In this document: positions 12,701 through 24,482 of the stretch, piece by piece
How positions within the stretch are numbered: the stretch's first letter is position 1
Layout: the number at the start of each line of letters is the position of its first letter
Assembly: GCA_036346225.1 (NCBI GenBank)
Contig: JARFIW010001456.1
Span: 496,001 to 560,000, forward strand
From: Platerodrilus igneus
Taxonomy: Eukaryota; Arthropoda; Insecta; Coleoptera; Lycidae
DNA: 64,000 bases
Reading direction: 5' to 3'
Made by a program: the position numbers and the translations under genes
The notes under the pieces: model-generated
The model's database searches: none
Told to the model about the DNA's origin: nothing
The model's input: the letters and a program-made list of their open reading frames with translations, nothing else

Positions 12701-14102
12701 CTTTCGCGTATTTAAAATTGTATTGTAATTAATAATAAACATCCTAAATATTTCACTTCATAAACTTTCTGCTCATTAGAAAAATAAATATCCTTTCTAA
12801 GAATTTCTTACCACGAATTTACGCCATAATTAGATAGGCGACTTTCCAAGTATTTCAATAATTAAATGCTGGTGTGTTTTCCCTTTTTAAAGAATTGGGC
12901 GAAATTGTTTCAATAAATTAGGGTTTTCTTGTTTTATTTCCTTGAGCTTTGGTGCTTTAACTAAACAAATTTAATATCCACTTTCTTATTAGGATTAATC
13001 CTATTTATGAAGAAATATATTGATTGATTGATAATAGCAACAAGAAAACATCTGTCCTGCTTTGCTTCGTTCCGTTTTTTTCCGTTATGTGAATTTCTGG
13101 CATGCATTATCTAGCGTGGTGAGTATTTAGAGTTTGTATAAAACAATACTTTTCGACTTCAATAAATTAATTTATTGTTTGTAATTATTCTAGCTTCCTG
13201 CGGGGGACACATTAATCCCTTGAACTGTCGTTTATTCTAGTAATGGGAGGCCAAACGCGTTCTTCCTGGGCGTAGGCCTACCTACTCGCTGACGTGAACC
13301 AGCGACTGACTCAACCTCAACGTCAGCAACTCGAGGGTAAATTTTTCTTTGTATTCGCTTCTTACTTTGGAACCAGAACGCCTGGGATTTTACCGTTCAC
13401 ATATCAGGCATTTCCAAATTTAATTTTTATATACGAAAATTATTGAACTATTTTGGTATTTGCTGCTCGTTTATTAATGCTTTATTATTTGGTTATAAAT
13501 CACTAAAAATATACTACTTATTAATGTAAAAACAGTTTAAAGACTTGCTGGTACATTTAAAAATGTTGTAGCCACTATATTTGTAAATATAGGTTAAGGT
13601 TATACGTACGACGATCTAGAACTGTGGTTTTTAGGGTTGCGTTTGGTTTTTTCTTTTTTTCCTAATTACTGTCAGGAGGTAATTACCTAAGAACTACAGC
13701 TCGCCATTTTCATGAATAATTTTTTACTGTGTTGTGTAAATATTTTGTTTAATTATAAGTTCTTTCTTTTCCTTTGTATGTTTTGTTCTGAGTGTGAATG
13801 AGTGAGTATATATTTTTTTCTCTATTTTTTTTCAGGTTTCTCTTGAATTTATCTATGGGTATAAAACCCCACCCACTCACCGATTGAGCCCGGTCATCCT
13901 TTCTTTCTCTTTCTTGTTTTTTTTTAGGTTACGTTAATGTGCGTAGCACAGTCCCCTATGTATTCTGTTTAATTTTTTTCATTGTGTAAATCTTTTGGGA
14001 TATTTTGGCCGAATGTTCTCTGATAATATGCTTTTTTTTTAACTAGAGGTTTTGTATATATTCTTTCTGGAATCATGTTTTAACTAAAGGTTTAGAGTAA
14101 CA
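6790..14102. other. Long stretch with no recognisable gene
   Basis: AT-rich with many poly-T runs. The open frames present (for example 7762-7974, 8553-8750, 11743-11937 and 11937-12140) are under 75 codons, show no familiar motif and have no supporting splice signals that I can defend. A more GC-rich patch at about 13195-13330 and another at 9740-9970 could belong to old repeats or host regulatory DNA. I see no RNA gene, terminal inverted repeat or LTR pair here by eye. Confidence 0.4.
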
Positions 14103-14735
14103 GTCCTTGTACATCACCCGCCTAATGCGGTTGTTCGACCCATCACCGAATTTGAGACAATTAATTTTGAAGTCTGGACTTTTTCCAGGTTTGCAGTGTT
14201 TTGGGCAAAAGCAGATATTTTTTAAACGACACTTTTTGAAAAATGGTTAAGTACATTATTTAAAGTAAGAATCATTGTACATGACACACTTAATGCGGTC
14301 GCTCGACCCAACACCGAATTTGAGAAAATTATTTTTGAAGTTAGCATTTTTTTTCTGGGTTTGCAGTGTTTTGGGCAAAAGCGGATATTTTTAAACGACA
14401 AAAATGGCCAAATGCATTATTTAGAACACGAGTTCTTGTACAAAACACACCTAATGCAACACACCAAACGCAAAACACGTTAGTTAGAGTGAGTCCTTGT
14501 ACATCACCCGCCTAATACGGTTGTTCGACCCATCACCGAATTTGAGAAAATTAATTTTAAAGTCTAGACTTTTTCTGGGTTTGTAGCATTTTAGGCAAAA
14601 GCGGTTATTTTTAAACATTTCTTGAAAAATGGCCAAGTGCATTATTTAGAGCAAGAGTCCTTGTTCATAACAAGCCTAATGCGGTCGCTCAACCCATCAC
14701 ACTATTTGAGAAAATTAATTTTGTAATTATAGGTT
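14103..14735. repeat. Diverged tandem repeat, about 165-bp unit, 4 copies plus a partial
   Basis: The phrase GTCCTTGTACATCACCCGCC, or a close variant, starts at 14103, 14271, 14432 (partial copy), 14493 and 14657. Each full unit goes on to a TAATGCGGTYGYTCGACC phrase, then CACCGAATTTGAGAAAATTA, a T-rich TTTCTGGGTTTG section, and GGCAAAAGCGG followed by ATTTTTAAACGAC. Spacing is 168, 161, 61 and 164 bases. The units do not encode protein. This is satellite-like or the inside of a repeat-bearing element. Confidence 0.85.
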
Positions 14736-15019
14736 TTGCTGTTTGAATTTAAAGTTAAGGTCCAATATTATTAGAATTGAAGGATTGCTAAATCTTGGAT
14801 GTTACACGCTGAAGCCAGTTCAAGGGTTGTTTTGTCTATTCTCAGAATGATTTAATTTTAGTATATAAAGTATTTCTTAGAAATTTTGTCTTCAGCGTTT
14901 AACGCACAGCAAGAACGGCGGGAACGTGTTTAGCTTTTCTGGCCTGAAGGGAAGGAAAGTAGGATTTGGTAGGTTAAGACCTGGATTAAAAAAAGTTTAA
15001 AAAATATTTAATTTGATGT

Positions 15020-15617
15020 TGCAATGTCTAACCGCCTGGCTATTATTGCAAGCCCTTTGTTATTAGGATGCAACATATCCCTAAAAATAAAAATTTTGGA
15101 AAATTATATTATGGCATTCGTCACGTTCATTATCTCTCAAAAAGACCAAAGTATCGTTGTTGATTAAAAATGCATGGGTGATGTCAACTAATTTTGCCAA
15201 ACCTCGTTTAGACGAATCCCTAATCTATGAATTTATGTTTAATGTGTTGGCGTTTGCTGCCAAGTTTCAAGGAATGGGAGATATAGTACATAAGAGTATG
15301 CGATAAACTTCCATTTTACTCAACCCTTTTAGCAACCATTGAATATTGGGACCATATTATCGGGGATTATAACTGTTTTGTAATGCGTCATTAGTACCCG
15401 TCATTACAACAACAGTTTTTCCCGTTGCTGGAAAATGCCAAGGGCTGCCCGTCTTAGTCGAAGCATGGAGCCTTCTATATAATTTGCCGCTCGTTTGGCC
15501 ACCAACGCACAGTTCACTACAAATTTTAGCATTATCACTACGAAAACATTTCTTTTTTAAAATGTTGACTATCATTCGCCTTAATATACTATCCCCTAAA
15601 TACCAAGCACAATACAC
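15020..15617 (-). pseudogene. Second SGNH-hydrolase-like gene remnant
   Basis: On the minus strand the frame 15617-15357 carries YLGDSILRRM (block I with the nucleophile Ser), GGQTSGKL and VVVMTGTND (block III). After frame breaks, DMLHPNNKGLAIIARRL at about 15085-15030 supplies the C-terminal block with Asp and His. So all SGNH signature blocks are in the right order, but the middle has a stop and at least one frame change. It differs clearly from the SGNH domain of LINE A (GDSH/GGIGN). It could be a degraded ORF1 of another LINE or a retired host esterase; no RT lies nearby. A TTTTTAG just before the last block could be a splice acceptor. Confidence 0.6.
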
Positions 15618-15619
15618 GA

Positions 15620-16710
15620 TATTATAAGTACAATATAGCCTTACCTGAACTTAAATTAAAAGAAAAGCAAAAATATTTTTAAGGTTATAATCATAAAGAA
15701 CCAAATGTAAAGTAAATAAAGGTACGGGTCTGTTTAAATTATCTTGCGCCGTGAACGAATGTGTTACGGTGACACACCGATGCGAACTGAAGCTAAGGGA
15801 ATAAACAGATGGCCAATCAGACAATCGTATTTACAATTTCAACTGATTTTAAATAAAATGATAAACTCATATCATATTTTTGCAACATTCGATTTTTTAC
15901 ATGTTTTTGTTCAATTGACAATTGAAATGTGCATTTATATTAGTTTTATAATTTTAAGTATTCCATTTTGCACGAGTTTGAAGCATACGAATGTTTCCTT
16001 CTACGTACACACGGGACGGCACACAAAATGTATATGTAAACATGGACATTTCCAATATATCATGTATCCATAATACATCGGAACTTAAAATGGATATTCA
16101 TAGAATGTCATTTGCTATGTGGGTAACTATGAACAACCAACCTATCAAACTATAACTGCACTGCATTTTACGTGTAACAAACGAGCGACGGGCGACTGAT
16201 TACAATACGGCTTAGCGCTTAGGCTTGGCAGACATCTTGGGCAAGTTTATTATTTTCGTAGTTGGGGTAGGGAACTGTGAATTATTAATCTGTTGTTGTT
16301 ACTACAATTGAGGGGCAGATTAATTTTGTCTATACCTCACTTGTGGTTAATTCATTAAATTCCAAAAGATTTAAATATTCTTTTAGCAGGTGTTTTTGCG
16401 GAAAAGAAAATTAGTCGATTTAATTTAAAAGGATTTTGGGGGCCCTCGGGCAGTGTCACAGTTATCCCAACATAGCTGCAGGGCTGTTTCAATTGCACTA
16501 AATGGCTAGGAAATGGAAAAAAGGAAATTTATTTAATAGTGGATGATTTATGAGGGGGGTGATTGTGGAATATTTGTTCTTGATGGTTTTGTGTATTTAT
16601 GTCTTTTATAATCACCATGTAAAGAAGATGGTGATTGTGTTTTACAAATATCATATTGGGAGTTTGCAAATAGAACAAAATCTATAGAAATTGGTAGTTT
16701 ATTCTAAACA
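15620..16710. other. No recognisable feature
   Basis: AT-rich sequence between the SGNH remnant and the Harbinger element. A 109-codon open frame at 15744-16073 lacks motifs and reads like chance sequence. Confidence 0.35.
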
Positions 16711-17037
16711 TTAAGGCCCGGTTTTTCAATCGAAAGCTAACTGTTGGTTACTGGTTAACCATTAGTTGGTATTTTTCAATTATTAATTAGGAACAAACTA
16801 GGAGTTAACTTGTAGTTTACTTTACCGGTACCTTAAGTATTTGTTAACTTACAGTTTGTTGTGTATTCTATAAAATATATATACAACAGATAGTTTTGTG
16901 CTCTAAAAGTAAAGTGTTTCTACACGTTAAGATTTAATAGTTGTTCTATTGTAATCATCTTTAACAAATAAAGTCAAATTCCAGTTGTTTGTATACGTAG
17001 TCAGCTCAGCTATCTCTATAACCTAAAACAATATATA

Positions 17038-18137
17038 ATGGATTTTTATGATACATATAATTTAAATGCTTATAGTAGTGATGAAGAACCTACAAGACCA
17101 AAGAATATACGATATAGACCAAATTTTCTTGAAGAATATGACTAAAAGGACTTTTTTAATCGCTTTAGGCTCTCTATTAGAACTGTAGAAAAGCTTTTGG
17201 AGGAATTTGAACATGTAATTTCATATCCAACAAATAGGTAAGGTAATATTTATTTAAATAAAAAGCATTATGTCATTTGATATTTTAGGAATGACTGCTT
17301 ATCTGCTGCACAACAGTTGCTATTAACTTTAAATTTGTATGCAAATGGGAGTCATTTCTACGGACAACTGGAGACTTTTGTGGTGCCAGTAAAGCAACTA
17401 AAACAGTCAGAAAAGTTAGTGTGGCACTAGCACGACTTCAACCACAATATATAAAAATGCCCCAATCAGATGAAGAAATAACAGATATTTGTCAACGTTA
17501 CTACAATATTGCTAGATTTCCCAGATGCATTGGAGCACTAGATTGTACCCACGTAAACATACAATCGCCGTGAGTTGATAATGCTGAAGGTTTTCGAAAC
17601 AGAAAGCAATTTTTTTCACTTAATGTTTAAACGATTTCTGATCCGAATTTGAACATATTAAATATTGTGATAAGGTGGCCTGGATCTTCACGTGATTCAC
17701 AAATTTTTCGCAATTCAGCTATTGCAGCTTCTGTTGAAAGCGGACATTGTGGAGAGAGTCTTCTTGTTGGCGACGGTAGATATCCAGTAAAACCATATTT
17801 AATAACACCATTATTACAACCTAGAAATTATATCGAAACACTATTTAACGAGTCGCAAATCCGAACAAGGAATTGTGTGGAAAGACAATATGGTGTATGG
17901 AAAAGATGATTTCCATGTCTTGCGATGGGTTTACGTGTAAATCCAGACTCTGCCCAAGCGATTGTTGTAGCAACAGCTGTATTGCACAATATCGTATGTA
18001 GTGAAAATGAAGAAATTCCTCCAGTTAATGAAGAGCAGGAAGCTGCTATCAATTTTATCAATAATATTGATGTTACTGTACTTAAAGAACAACGTGTTGG
18101 TGCAAATAATGCAATAGCATCATCATTTTGTTTTTGA
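17038..18137 (+). pseudogene. Harbinger DDE transposase (HARBI1-like), degenerate
   Basis: Start ATG at 17038. A short intron is visible at 17238-17288 (GTAAGG...TTTTAG); joining across it keeps frame (PTNR then NDCLSAAQQLLL). The catalytic triad is in place: Asp in GALDCTHV (17541), Asp in SSRDSQIF (17694) and Glu in CVERQYGVWKR (17880), followed by the usual VVATAVLHNIV helix near 17960. Disruptions: TAA at 17143, frame changes between 17350 and 17430, stops near 17573 and 17626, and TGA after VWKR near 17907. Several of the stops (TAA or TGA) could come from CAA or CGA by C-to-T change. It would bind with its Myb-like partner and cut the TIRs in the nucleus. The partner gene lies at 22031-22980 on the other strand. 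Confidence 0.9.
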
Positions 18138-18402
18138 CCTTATTTAAGGTCGGTTTGACGCAGCTCTAACTTCTTTTCTATTCTGTGCTAATCTAAAAAG
18201 CTCTACAATAATTACTTTTCTACATTGTAAATTATTAGTTAATGTAACAATAGAAATGAAACATACATAAACAAGCTAAAATTATTACTACAATTACATT
18301 AAAATTATAGGTTACATATGATAACTATTCCTAAATAAATCAATTTAAACAAAAAGCCCTAAATATCTAAATACAATAGATTTTAAATACTACATACACA
18401 CG

Positions 18403-18404
<2 letters not shown>

Positions 18405-18459
<55 letters not shown>
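18405..18459. repeat. (TA)n array, left of the 3.4 kb block
   Basis: About 27 uninterrupted TA units. Confidence 0.95.
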
Positions 18460-18462
<3 letters not shown>

Positions 18463-19827
18463 AACGGATCCAAAGGCAGGGGGTTAAAAAGTATTAATAA
18501 GTTTAGCAATGTTGAGCTATTGCAGTTTTTATTCAGTTGTACATTTGTATTTAGAACAAAAGTTGGTTGGGTTCAATGATACAACTCCAAGTTGTTGATG
18601 GCTGTAGATCTCACTATAGCATACCAGGTCCAGTGATGGAAGACTCTAAAACCCTGAATTAACAAAGATATAAATGATGCATGTAGCTAAAATGAATATA
18701 ATCCAAAACTTGTATTATGTTATTGTGTTGTAAATTTAATATGTTATTATTATTGTAAATCAAATATTTAGAACCATGTCATTTAAAAATGTGAAGTATA
18801 AAACCAGTGTGGATTTGAAGTCTGATCATGTTGATCAAGACAGCAGTTTGAAACATTTACAATTAAAATAGTGGGTATTGGTTTTTAAAAAAACAAAAGA
18901 TGGCAGAAACCATGGTGATATGGAAGATTGTTGATGAGTGAACAATTAATTTTTTGAAAATAAAGCAGTTTTTATAGAACACTTTTCATTTCTTATTTAA
19001 TTGAAATTATAGTGAACTCAAAAATTATTAAGAGTTTTAAAAGCAGTTTAAGCTGAGTAACGAGTCTATAAAAAGAAAAGCGCTCAACCTGAATCGAAAA
19101 TAATCAAGAAAGCATAGCAGAGCTCAAGTTTAGGTGTAGCTGGTTGCAATTTAAAAGTCACAGTTTATGGAAGAGTAGCGGCATTTTATTGGAAACTTTT
19201 AACAAGAGAGAAGTACAGAAGGCAAAGTTGAGTAAAAGGATCAACAGCGGATCACATTACGTCAAGAATAAGTAGTATCAATTTTAAAGCATTTAAAGCA
19301 TTTAATTACTAATCTAAAACAATTCAATACTAATACAAACCATATTTCTTGTAGAGTAGATACGTGCGGAAGTTCAAAATACAACCAGGCGATTGTAAGG
19401 ACGACTACATCAGCTGGACGCAACTACAGGTATTAAAATTTTAAAAATAAAAAACAGTAACACTTGTTTAAAAGTTGCATCATTGAACACACTAACCAAC
19501 AAAACTTTATATTACATTGAGTTATAAGTTACAACCGTGTGTTTGTTAGAAATTCTGAAATAGGATTTATCTTGTATGGAACCCGCGCAAGATAGATTCT
19601 ATCTTACAATTAAATTATTAATTACCCTGAGATTGATTGTATTCTTAAAGAAGTTAGAGTTTTTATAGCCGTGGTGATTGAATTTGGCAAACTTGTAGTT
19701 TGAAAATAAAAGGAGGTCTTGAAAATAGAAGCTCCGATCATTCTTTTGTTGTAGCGCCGTTATAGTTTACATTGACAAATAAGATACTACCACATACAAA
19801 GTATAGGTAGGTAAGTTTGGGGTAAAG

Positions 19828-19873
<46 letters not shown>

Positions 19874-21860
19874 TTTAAAACAAACGGATAATAGCATACA
19901 TTGTATTAATAAACCGTAATGGTTAATTTTCATAGTGTAGAAGCTTTGTAGTACGTAAAAACTCAAGGATAATACGACTATAATTAGTTTTAATATTCGA
20001 AGGTTGTAAATTTAGCATATCAAATAATAAGGGAGAGCTTTTGTGTATAAAATCGATAATGTAAACGCATATGTTCATTTAAACTAACAAAGCGTTTGTT
20101 AAAAACAAATCCTAAGAAATCTACAGGTTAAATGACATGGGAAAGTACAATTTCAAACTGGCAAACAGTTTATAGAAAGACTGACAGACAAATAAATAAA
20201 TTCAAGAAACCAGAATGTACATTGGAACATAATTCTTTAGAAATTTGAGTTAACTATCGAAGCGAAGGCTGCGAAGTAGCAGGTGGTTTGAAAACAAAAT
20301 AGAGACAGAATATCAATAACATAGAGTAAACGAGGATGACGAATAACAGACGTTGGATAGAACAGCCATGTAAACCGCGCGATAAGTTGTAGAGACTAAC
20401 CACAATATCGATTTTAAGTTGCTGTAGTGGGATTTTAACAAAGACGGTAAATATGAGTTAGACGAGGATAACATAGTTGGATGATAGACCTACGACAGGT
20501 GAAATGGTCTGGATTCACTGATTGTAAGTGGAGTGAGAGACAGTTCTAGGAGCATTGTGACCGTTGTGCTTGATAGCCAGTGTTTGGACTAAAAGCGGAG
20601 TGGAATGAGAAATTCTTAGTTTAAAAAGATCGTTGTAGTTTAGATTTTCAGAATCGGTTACGGTGGTGGTGTTTTTCGATGGAAACGGGGTAATGGAGGT
20701 AGGTTTCAACGCTTATAAATACACTAGAAGACGTAGTAGGGCTTTCTTACTTTTTCGGTTTGCTTCAGATCTATATGGTAATATCTACGTTAAAATTTTT
20801 TAAATCGGTGATAAGTGCAGTCCGTTTTAATTTAAATTAAAAGTGTTGAAAGCGCGGATAGGTGCTAAGTTATAAACGGTGCTGTAAGTACATACAAGTA
20901 ACGAATAAAAGCTGTTACTGAGATAAGCAAGCCTAGATATTCTTTCCGAACGAGGGTGCTGGTTGTATGGAAGATTCAGAAGCTGACTAACATATTTGGA
21001 CAATTATATGGGTAGATGTATTGAAAGCATCTGCAAAGAATTGGATAACGTGTGGAAATGAGTTTGATGTACATATAGCAGAGAGAAGTTAGATGGAATG
21101 CAACGACGAGGTTTGGTTGGACGACATCTTCAGAGGTGACGGTGCAAAAAGCTTACTCCAGGCAACCAAATTAGTTTCTTTTGTTATTGCTTGAACATTT
21201 TGTGCTGTTATTTTGTGCTAGAGTGATTTGACATATTGGGTTGTATATTTTATGAACATAAAAGCTAATTTGAAGGTTATATGAAAAGGACAATTTGAGT
21301 TTATTATTTTAAGGTATAGGATACATGACGTATAACTTTGATGTGAAGAGTAAACGGGTCTTTAGGGTTGTTGAAAACAAAGATGCGATTTATTTATGCA
21401 TTTAAAGTAACAGGGTTTATACTGAGCTCACCATAGACCAGAGTAAATTTTAATTTAGGGTTTCAAGATAGGCCCATCTACTTGAACAGTATATAAAAAA
21501 ATGTTGAATTAAATTAAACTCATTAAATTTAAAAAGATTTAATGGTTGATACTGTAAAATTTTATGTCCGATTTTATATCCGATTCTGTAAATATTGAGC
21601 TGGTGACGTGAATTTTTGATTTGTATGAATAAAAGGTTGTATGTTTAGTTGAATTATTTGAGTACTAATTTTATTTAGTAGTCTAAGTGAGAAAGAGTAA
21701 ACATAGGATGGGTAAGTATCTCTGAAGAAGCCGATTTTAGAACTAGCCGTGGTATACTGACGTAGGGCAGTTTTCCAGAGATATTAAAATTTTAATTTTT
21801 TTTCAGCAAACTTTATGATGCCCAAGCGTAGGACTCTATTAATAATCCCGAACTCCACTG

Positions 21861-21861
<1 letters not shown>
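18460..21861. other. 3.4 kb non-coding block between (TA)n arrays inside Harbinger
   Basis: No open frame of note, no intact terminal inverted repeat and no LTR pair that I can find. It separates the two Harbinger genes and is bounded on both sides by (TA)n arrays, with a third array inside at 19830-19872. It may be an insertion into a TA tract that later lost its recognisable ends, or a non-autonomous element of unknown type. The composition is more purine-rich on the plus strand than that of its neighbours (many AAG and GTAG words). Confidence 0.5.
19830..19872. repeat. (TA)n array
   Basis: About 21 TA units inside the 3.4 kb block. Confidence 0.95.
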
Positions 21862-21921
<60 letters not shown>

Positions 21922-21945
21922 GTTATTAAGATGAAATGAAAACCC

Positions 21946-21990
<45 letters not shown>
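21862..21990. repeat. Two (TA)n arrays separated by about 31 bp
   Basis: TA runs at 21862-21916 and 21948-21990 on either side of a short unique spacer; they mark the right edge of the 3.4 kb block. Confidence 0.95.
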
Positions 21991-21992
<2 letters not shown>

Positions 21993-22030
21993 CTTAATAA
22001 CTTTTTATTTGGAAGTTCAATTTGTTTTTT

Positions 22031-22980
22031 TTAGAAGCTCCATCTGAAGTCATGTTCCTCTAAAAAATTTTGTCTTTGAAGCTTTACAAACTCCAGCTTT
22101 TCCTGCACCAACTGGTATCCGATGGAAACATACCTTTTAGAACCATTTCTTTTACTCAATAAAGATGTAGGTTTCTGATCTAAAAGAGTTGTGTTTATAG
22201 CATTGCCAGCACCTATAATGTTTAATACATACTATTTTCTTTGTGTAACCTTAATTTGTTCGAAAGTGGCATTTTTATAATTTATGATGAATATGATGAC
22301 CAATCATGCTTCTCTCTTTGATGCTCGTCTTGATCATTAGCTTCAACTACGTCAAACAATGTATCTACAAAAATTTGTATTAGACAAGCAATTAGTAACA
22401 CAAAAAAAGCAATAGCATGGGCTGCTTATATAGTAAGTCTAGGATCACTTGCTTTTACGTACTTTCAGGATTTACAAACGATAGTTCTCCAATCTGCACA
22501 TCTTTTGACTGTCCAGAGCAGTTTTATCATCATCGGCAACTAAAAATACCTTCTTAATAATAGTTTAATATGTAAAACTATTATAATTACCAGGTATAGT
22601 GTTGTCATCATCATACTCGTTATGTAATCTTTCAATCTGTTCCGATATGAGATCTTTTATTTTATTGTATATATCGGTTAACTCAACTGGAGTAAAAGGT
22701 CTGCCCCCAGTTTTCAGTAAGTTTAACTTATCCAGGGAAAATTTCTGTTTTGTTTTTTTTTTAAATTAGTGTACTTTTCCTTCAAGTTCTTTGAAGATCG
22801 AAATGAATTTCTGCCGCATTTGCTGTTAAATTCGACTTCAATTTTTTTCCAAATTGCCTCCTTCTCGATACATGTAGTGTTACGGCTTCTTTTACATTCG
22901 ACAATGCGCTTGTATTGTTCTACTAGTTGGACCAACAGGTGCTCCTCCTCGAAAGTAAAGTTGATACATATTTTTGCCAT
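22031..22980 (-). pseudogene. Harbinger Myb/SANT-like partner protein, multi-exon, frameshifted
   Basis: ATG at 22980 reads MAKICINFTFEEEHLLVQLV, followed by AIWKKIEVEFNSKCG and SKNLKEKYTNLKKK: a trihelix/Myb-SANT-like domain of the kind carried by PIF/Harbinger second genes. A one-base frameshift in an A-run near 22750 is needed to continue with GGRPFTPVELTDIYNKIKDL. A donor at 22591/22590 (CTG|GTAATT) and an acceptor before 22540 join in frame to VADDDKTALDSQKM. A last exon ending at 22031 reads KLEFVKLQRQNFLEEH before the stop. The protein recognises the element's ends and recruits the transposase. A solo LTR sits only about 16 bases upstream of the ATG. Confidence 0.8.
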
Positions 22981-22996
22981 TGTACCTATTATCTTA

Positions 22997-23640
22997 TATA
23001 CCCGCAAACGCGGTATACGCGACACAAAGACAGTTGGTAACGCTAATCTATAATGTGGAAATTAGTGCGCCCATCTGCCAATGACGTCACACACTATGCA
23101 AATTATTACACGTAAATGACGAAATATGCAAAATTTATAAAATGTATTATAAAAAACGGAGTACTCACATGAATAGGTAAAGCTTCCTACAGAATCACTT
23201 CCTTCAGGGTTGCTCGTGGCTCCCTTCCGGATTATTTAAAGATGCTTCTCAGGATTGCTCCAGGCTAGCGACTGCGGGGCGTGGGCTGCTGTCCGGCCAG
23301 GCTGCTTTCAAATTAGTATCTTCTTTCCTATGTAGAGGTAACGGCAGGAACAGGTTTATAGGGACGACAATTAAAAGGCAAAGAGAATCTACATAATAAA
23401 AGATAAAGATACGGTACGATACCAAAACCCAACCACTCTTCTTCACGTTCAAAGAAAAAGATCATGTCCCAGCGTGTTGCGGAAAACCCCCACTTTTCTT
23501 CTTCCACACGCCGGCGCGAAAATTGTGCAAACGCACTTCTGAAGTGACGGAAATACGCGCAACAAGTCTTTCAAAATTTAAGGCGCGAAATTCCCGCACT
23601 TATTTAAAAATGTCTAGTGCCAAATTTTTGGCACGTAACA
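22997..23640 (-). repeat. Solo LTR, Gypsy-related family (TGTTACGTGCC type), TSD CTTA
   Basis: Read on the minus strand the repeat starts TGTTACGTGCC at 23640 and ends GCGGGTATA at 22997. CTTA flanks both sides (22993-22996 and 23641-23644), a 4-bp target duplication. It aligns along its length with the LTRs at 44824, 45337 and 61972: the shared start, a TATGTAGA/TCTACATAG stem, and GTGAGTA at 23162-23168 (minus). It landed just upstream of the start codon of the Harbinger partner gene. Confidence 0.8.
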
Positions 23641-23791
23641 CTTATTAATGGATAATGTATACCTATGTATTTCATTAATCAGATATAACGTTAACTTACT
23701 TTATATATTTGATTACAGGTAATAATACTTTTGTTTAATGATATACGTACCTAATCCGCAAATTCGAGGTTAACTATATTATGTGACGTAT

Positions 23792-24281
23792 AGGCTACCT
23801 TTAGTGCTATGGAGATTTGGTGATTTGGATATTTGGAGACTGATCCTATTGGTTAAAGTGATCACGTGACACCGCCGAGAAACGTCAAAATCACCGAATC
23901 TCCAATCTCCCAAAAGTTGGTTCAAGTTTAACTTTTCTAGCTATTTTGAGATCGGAGCATGCGTGTTTGATCAGAAAAGCACGTGATTTGTTTGTTTTGT
24001 TACAACCTTAACCTTACCTTTTCGTTCGACGTTATATAGTTTGCGTTTTGCCTATTAAACATATTGGAAATGAATAGGAATTCTGTTATTTCTTTAGATA
24101 CTCATAGCTTAGTAACAAACATCGAAAACTTAACATCCAGTAACCCAAAACAATAACAAATATCATCTGTCAAATTTCTCCAAATACCCGAAGCAGAAAA
24201 TACCCAAGATGATTAAAAGCGAAAATATCTAATTCTCCAAATATCCAAATCACCAAATCTCCATAGCACTAAAGGTAGCCT
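23792..24281. mobile_element. MITE with 48-bp perfect terminal inverted repeats
   Basis: The left end begins AGGCTACCTTTAGTGCTATG and the right end is its reverse complement; by eye the match is perfect for 48 bases. The 490-bp element has no coding capacity. No clear target duplication (left flank TAT, right flank TAG). It lies inside the right arm of the Harbinger element, so it arrived later. The superfamily is not evident from the ends. Confidence 0.85.
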
Positions 24282-24482
24282 TAGGCTCCTGTAGCTCTAA
24301 TATATATGACAAATAGTTGAAATGTCCAATAACAAGGTCTACCAATAGTAGATAAAGTTAATAAACCAGATGTTAGATACCCATTGCTATGAAAAACGCA
24401 TTCCATAGATAACTGCAGGTTAACTTCTAACTTGTGGATTACTTACCCAGGAGTTAACTACCGATTGAAAAACCGGGCCTTA

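Larger units (their letters stand above)
16711..24482. mobile_element. PIF/Harbinger DNA transposon, two genes, heavily interrupted
   Basis: The ends are inverted: about 20 bases from 16713 (AAGGCCCGGTTTTTCAATCG) are matched in reverse at 24462-24481. TTA occurs at both edges (16711-16713 and 24480-24482), compatible with the 3-bp TWA target duplication of this superfamily, although the exact border is ambiguous by one base. Inside, a HARBI1-like DDE transposase (plus, 17038-18137) faces a Myb/SANT-like gene (minus, 22031-22980). This two-gene layout is established for PIF/Harbinger, where both proteins are needed to move. Between and beside the genes lie four (TA)n arrays, a 3.4 kb block of unknown sequence, a solo LTR (22997-23640) and a MITE (23792-24281). 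Stops and frameshifts make the copy inactive. Confidence 0.88.

Noticed and set aside
15744..16073. 109-codon plus-strand frame with hydrophobic stretches
   Set aside because: AT-rich chance frame; no motif, no splice or promoter support.
16711..24482. Firm 3-bp target duplication for Harbinger
   Set aside because: TTA is present at both edges, but the TIR pairing overlaps it, so the exact border stays ambiguous by one base.
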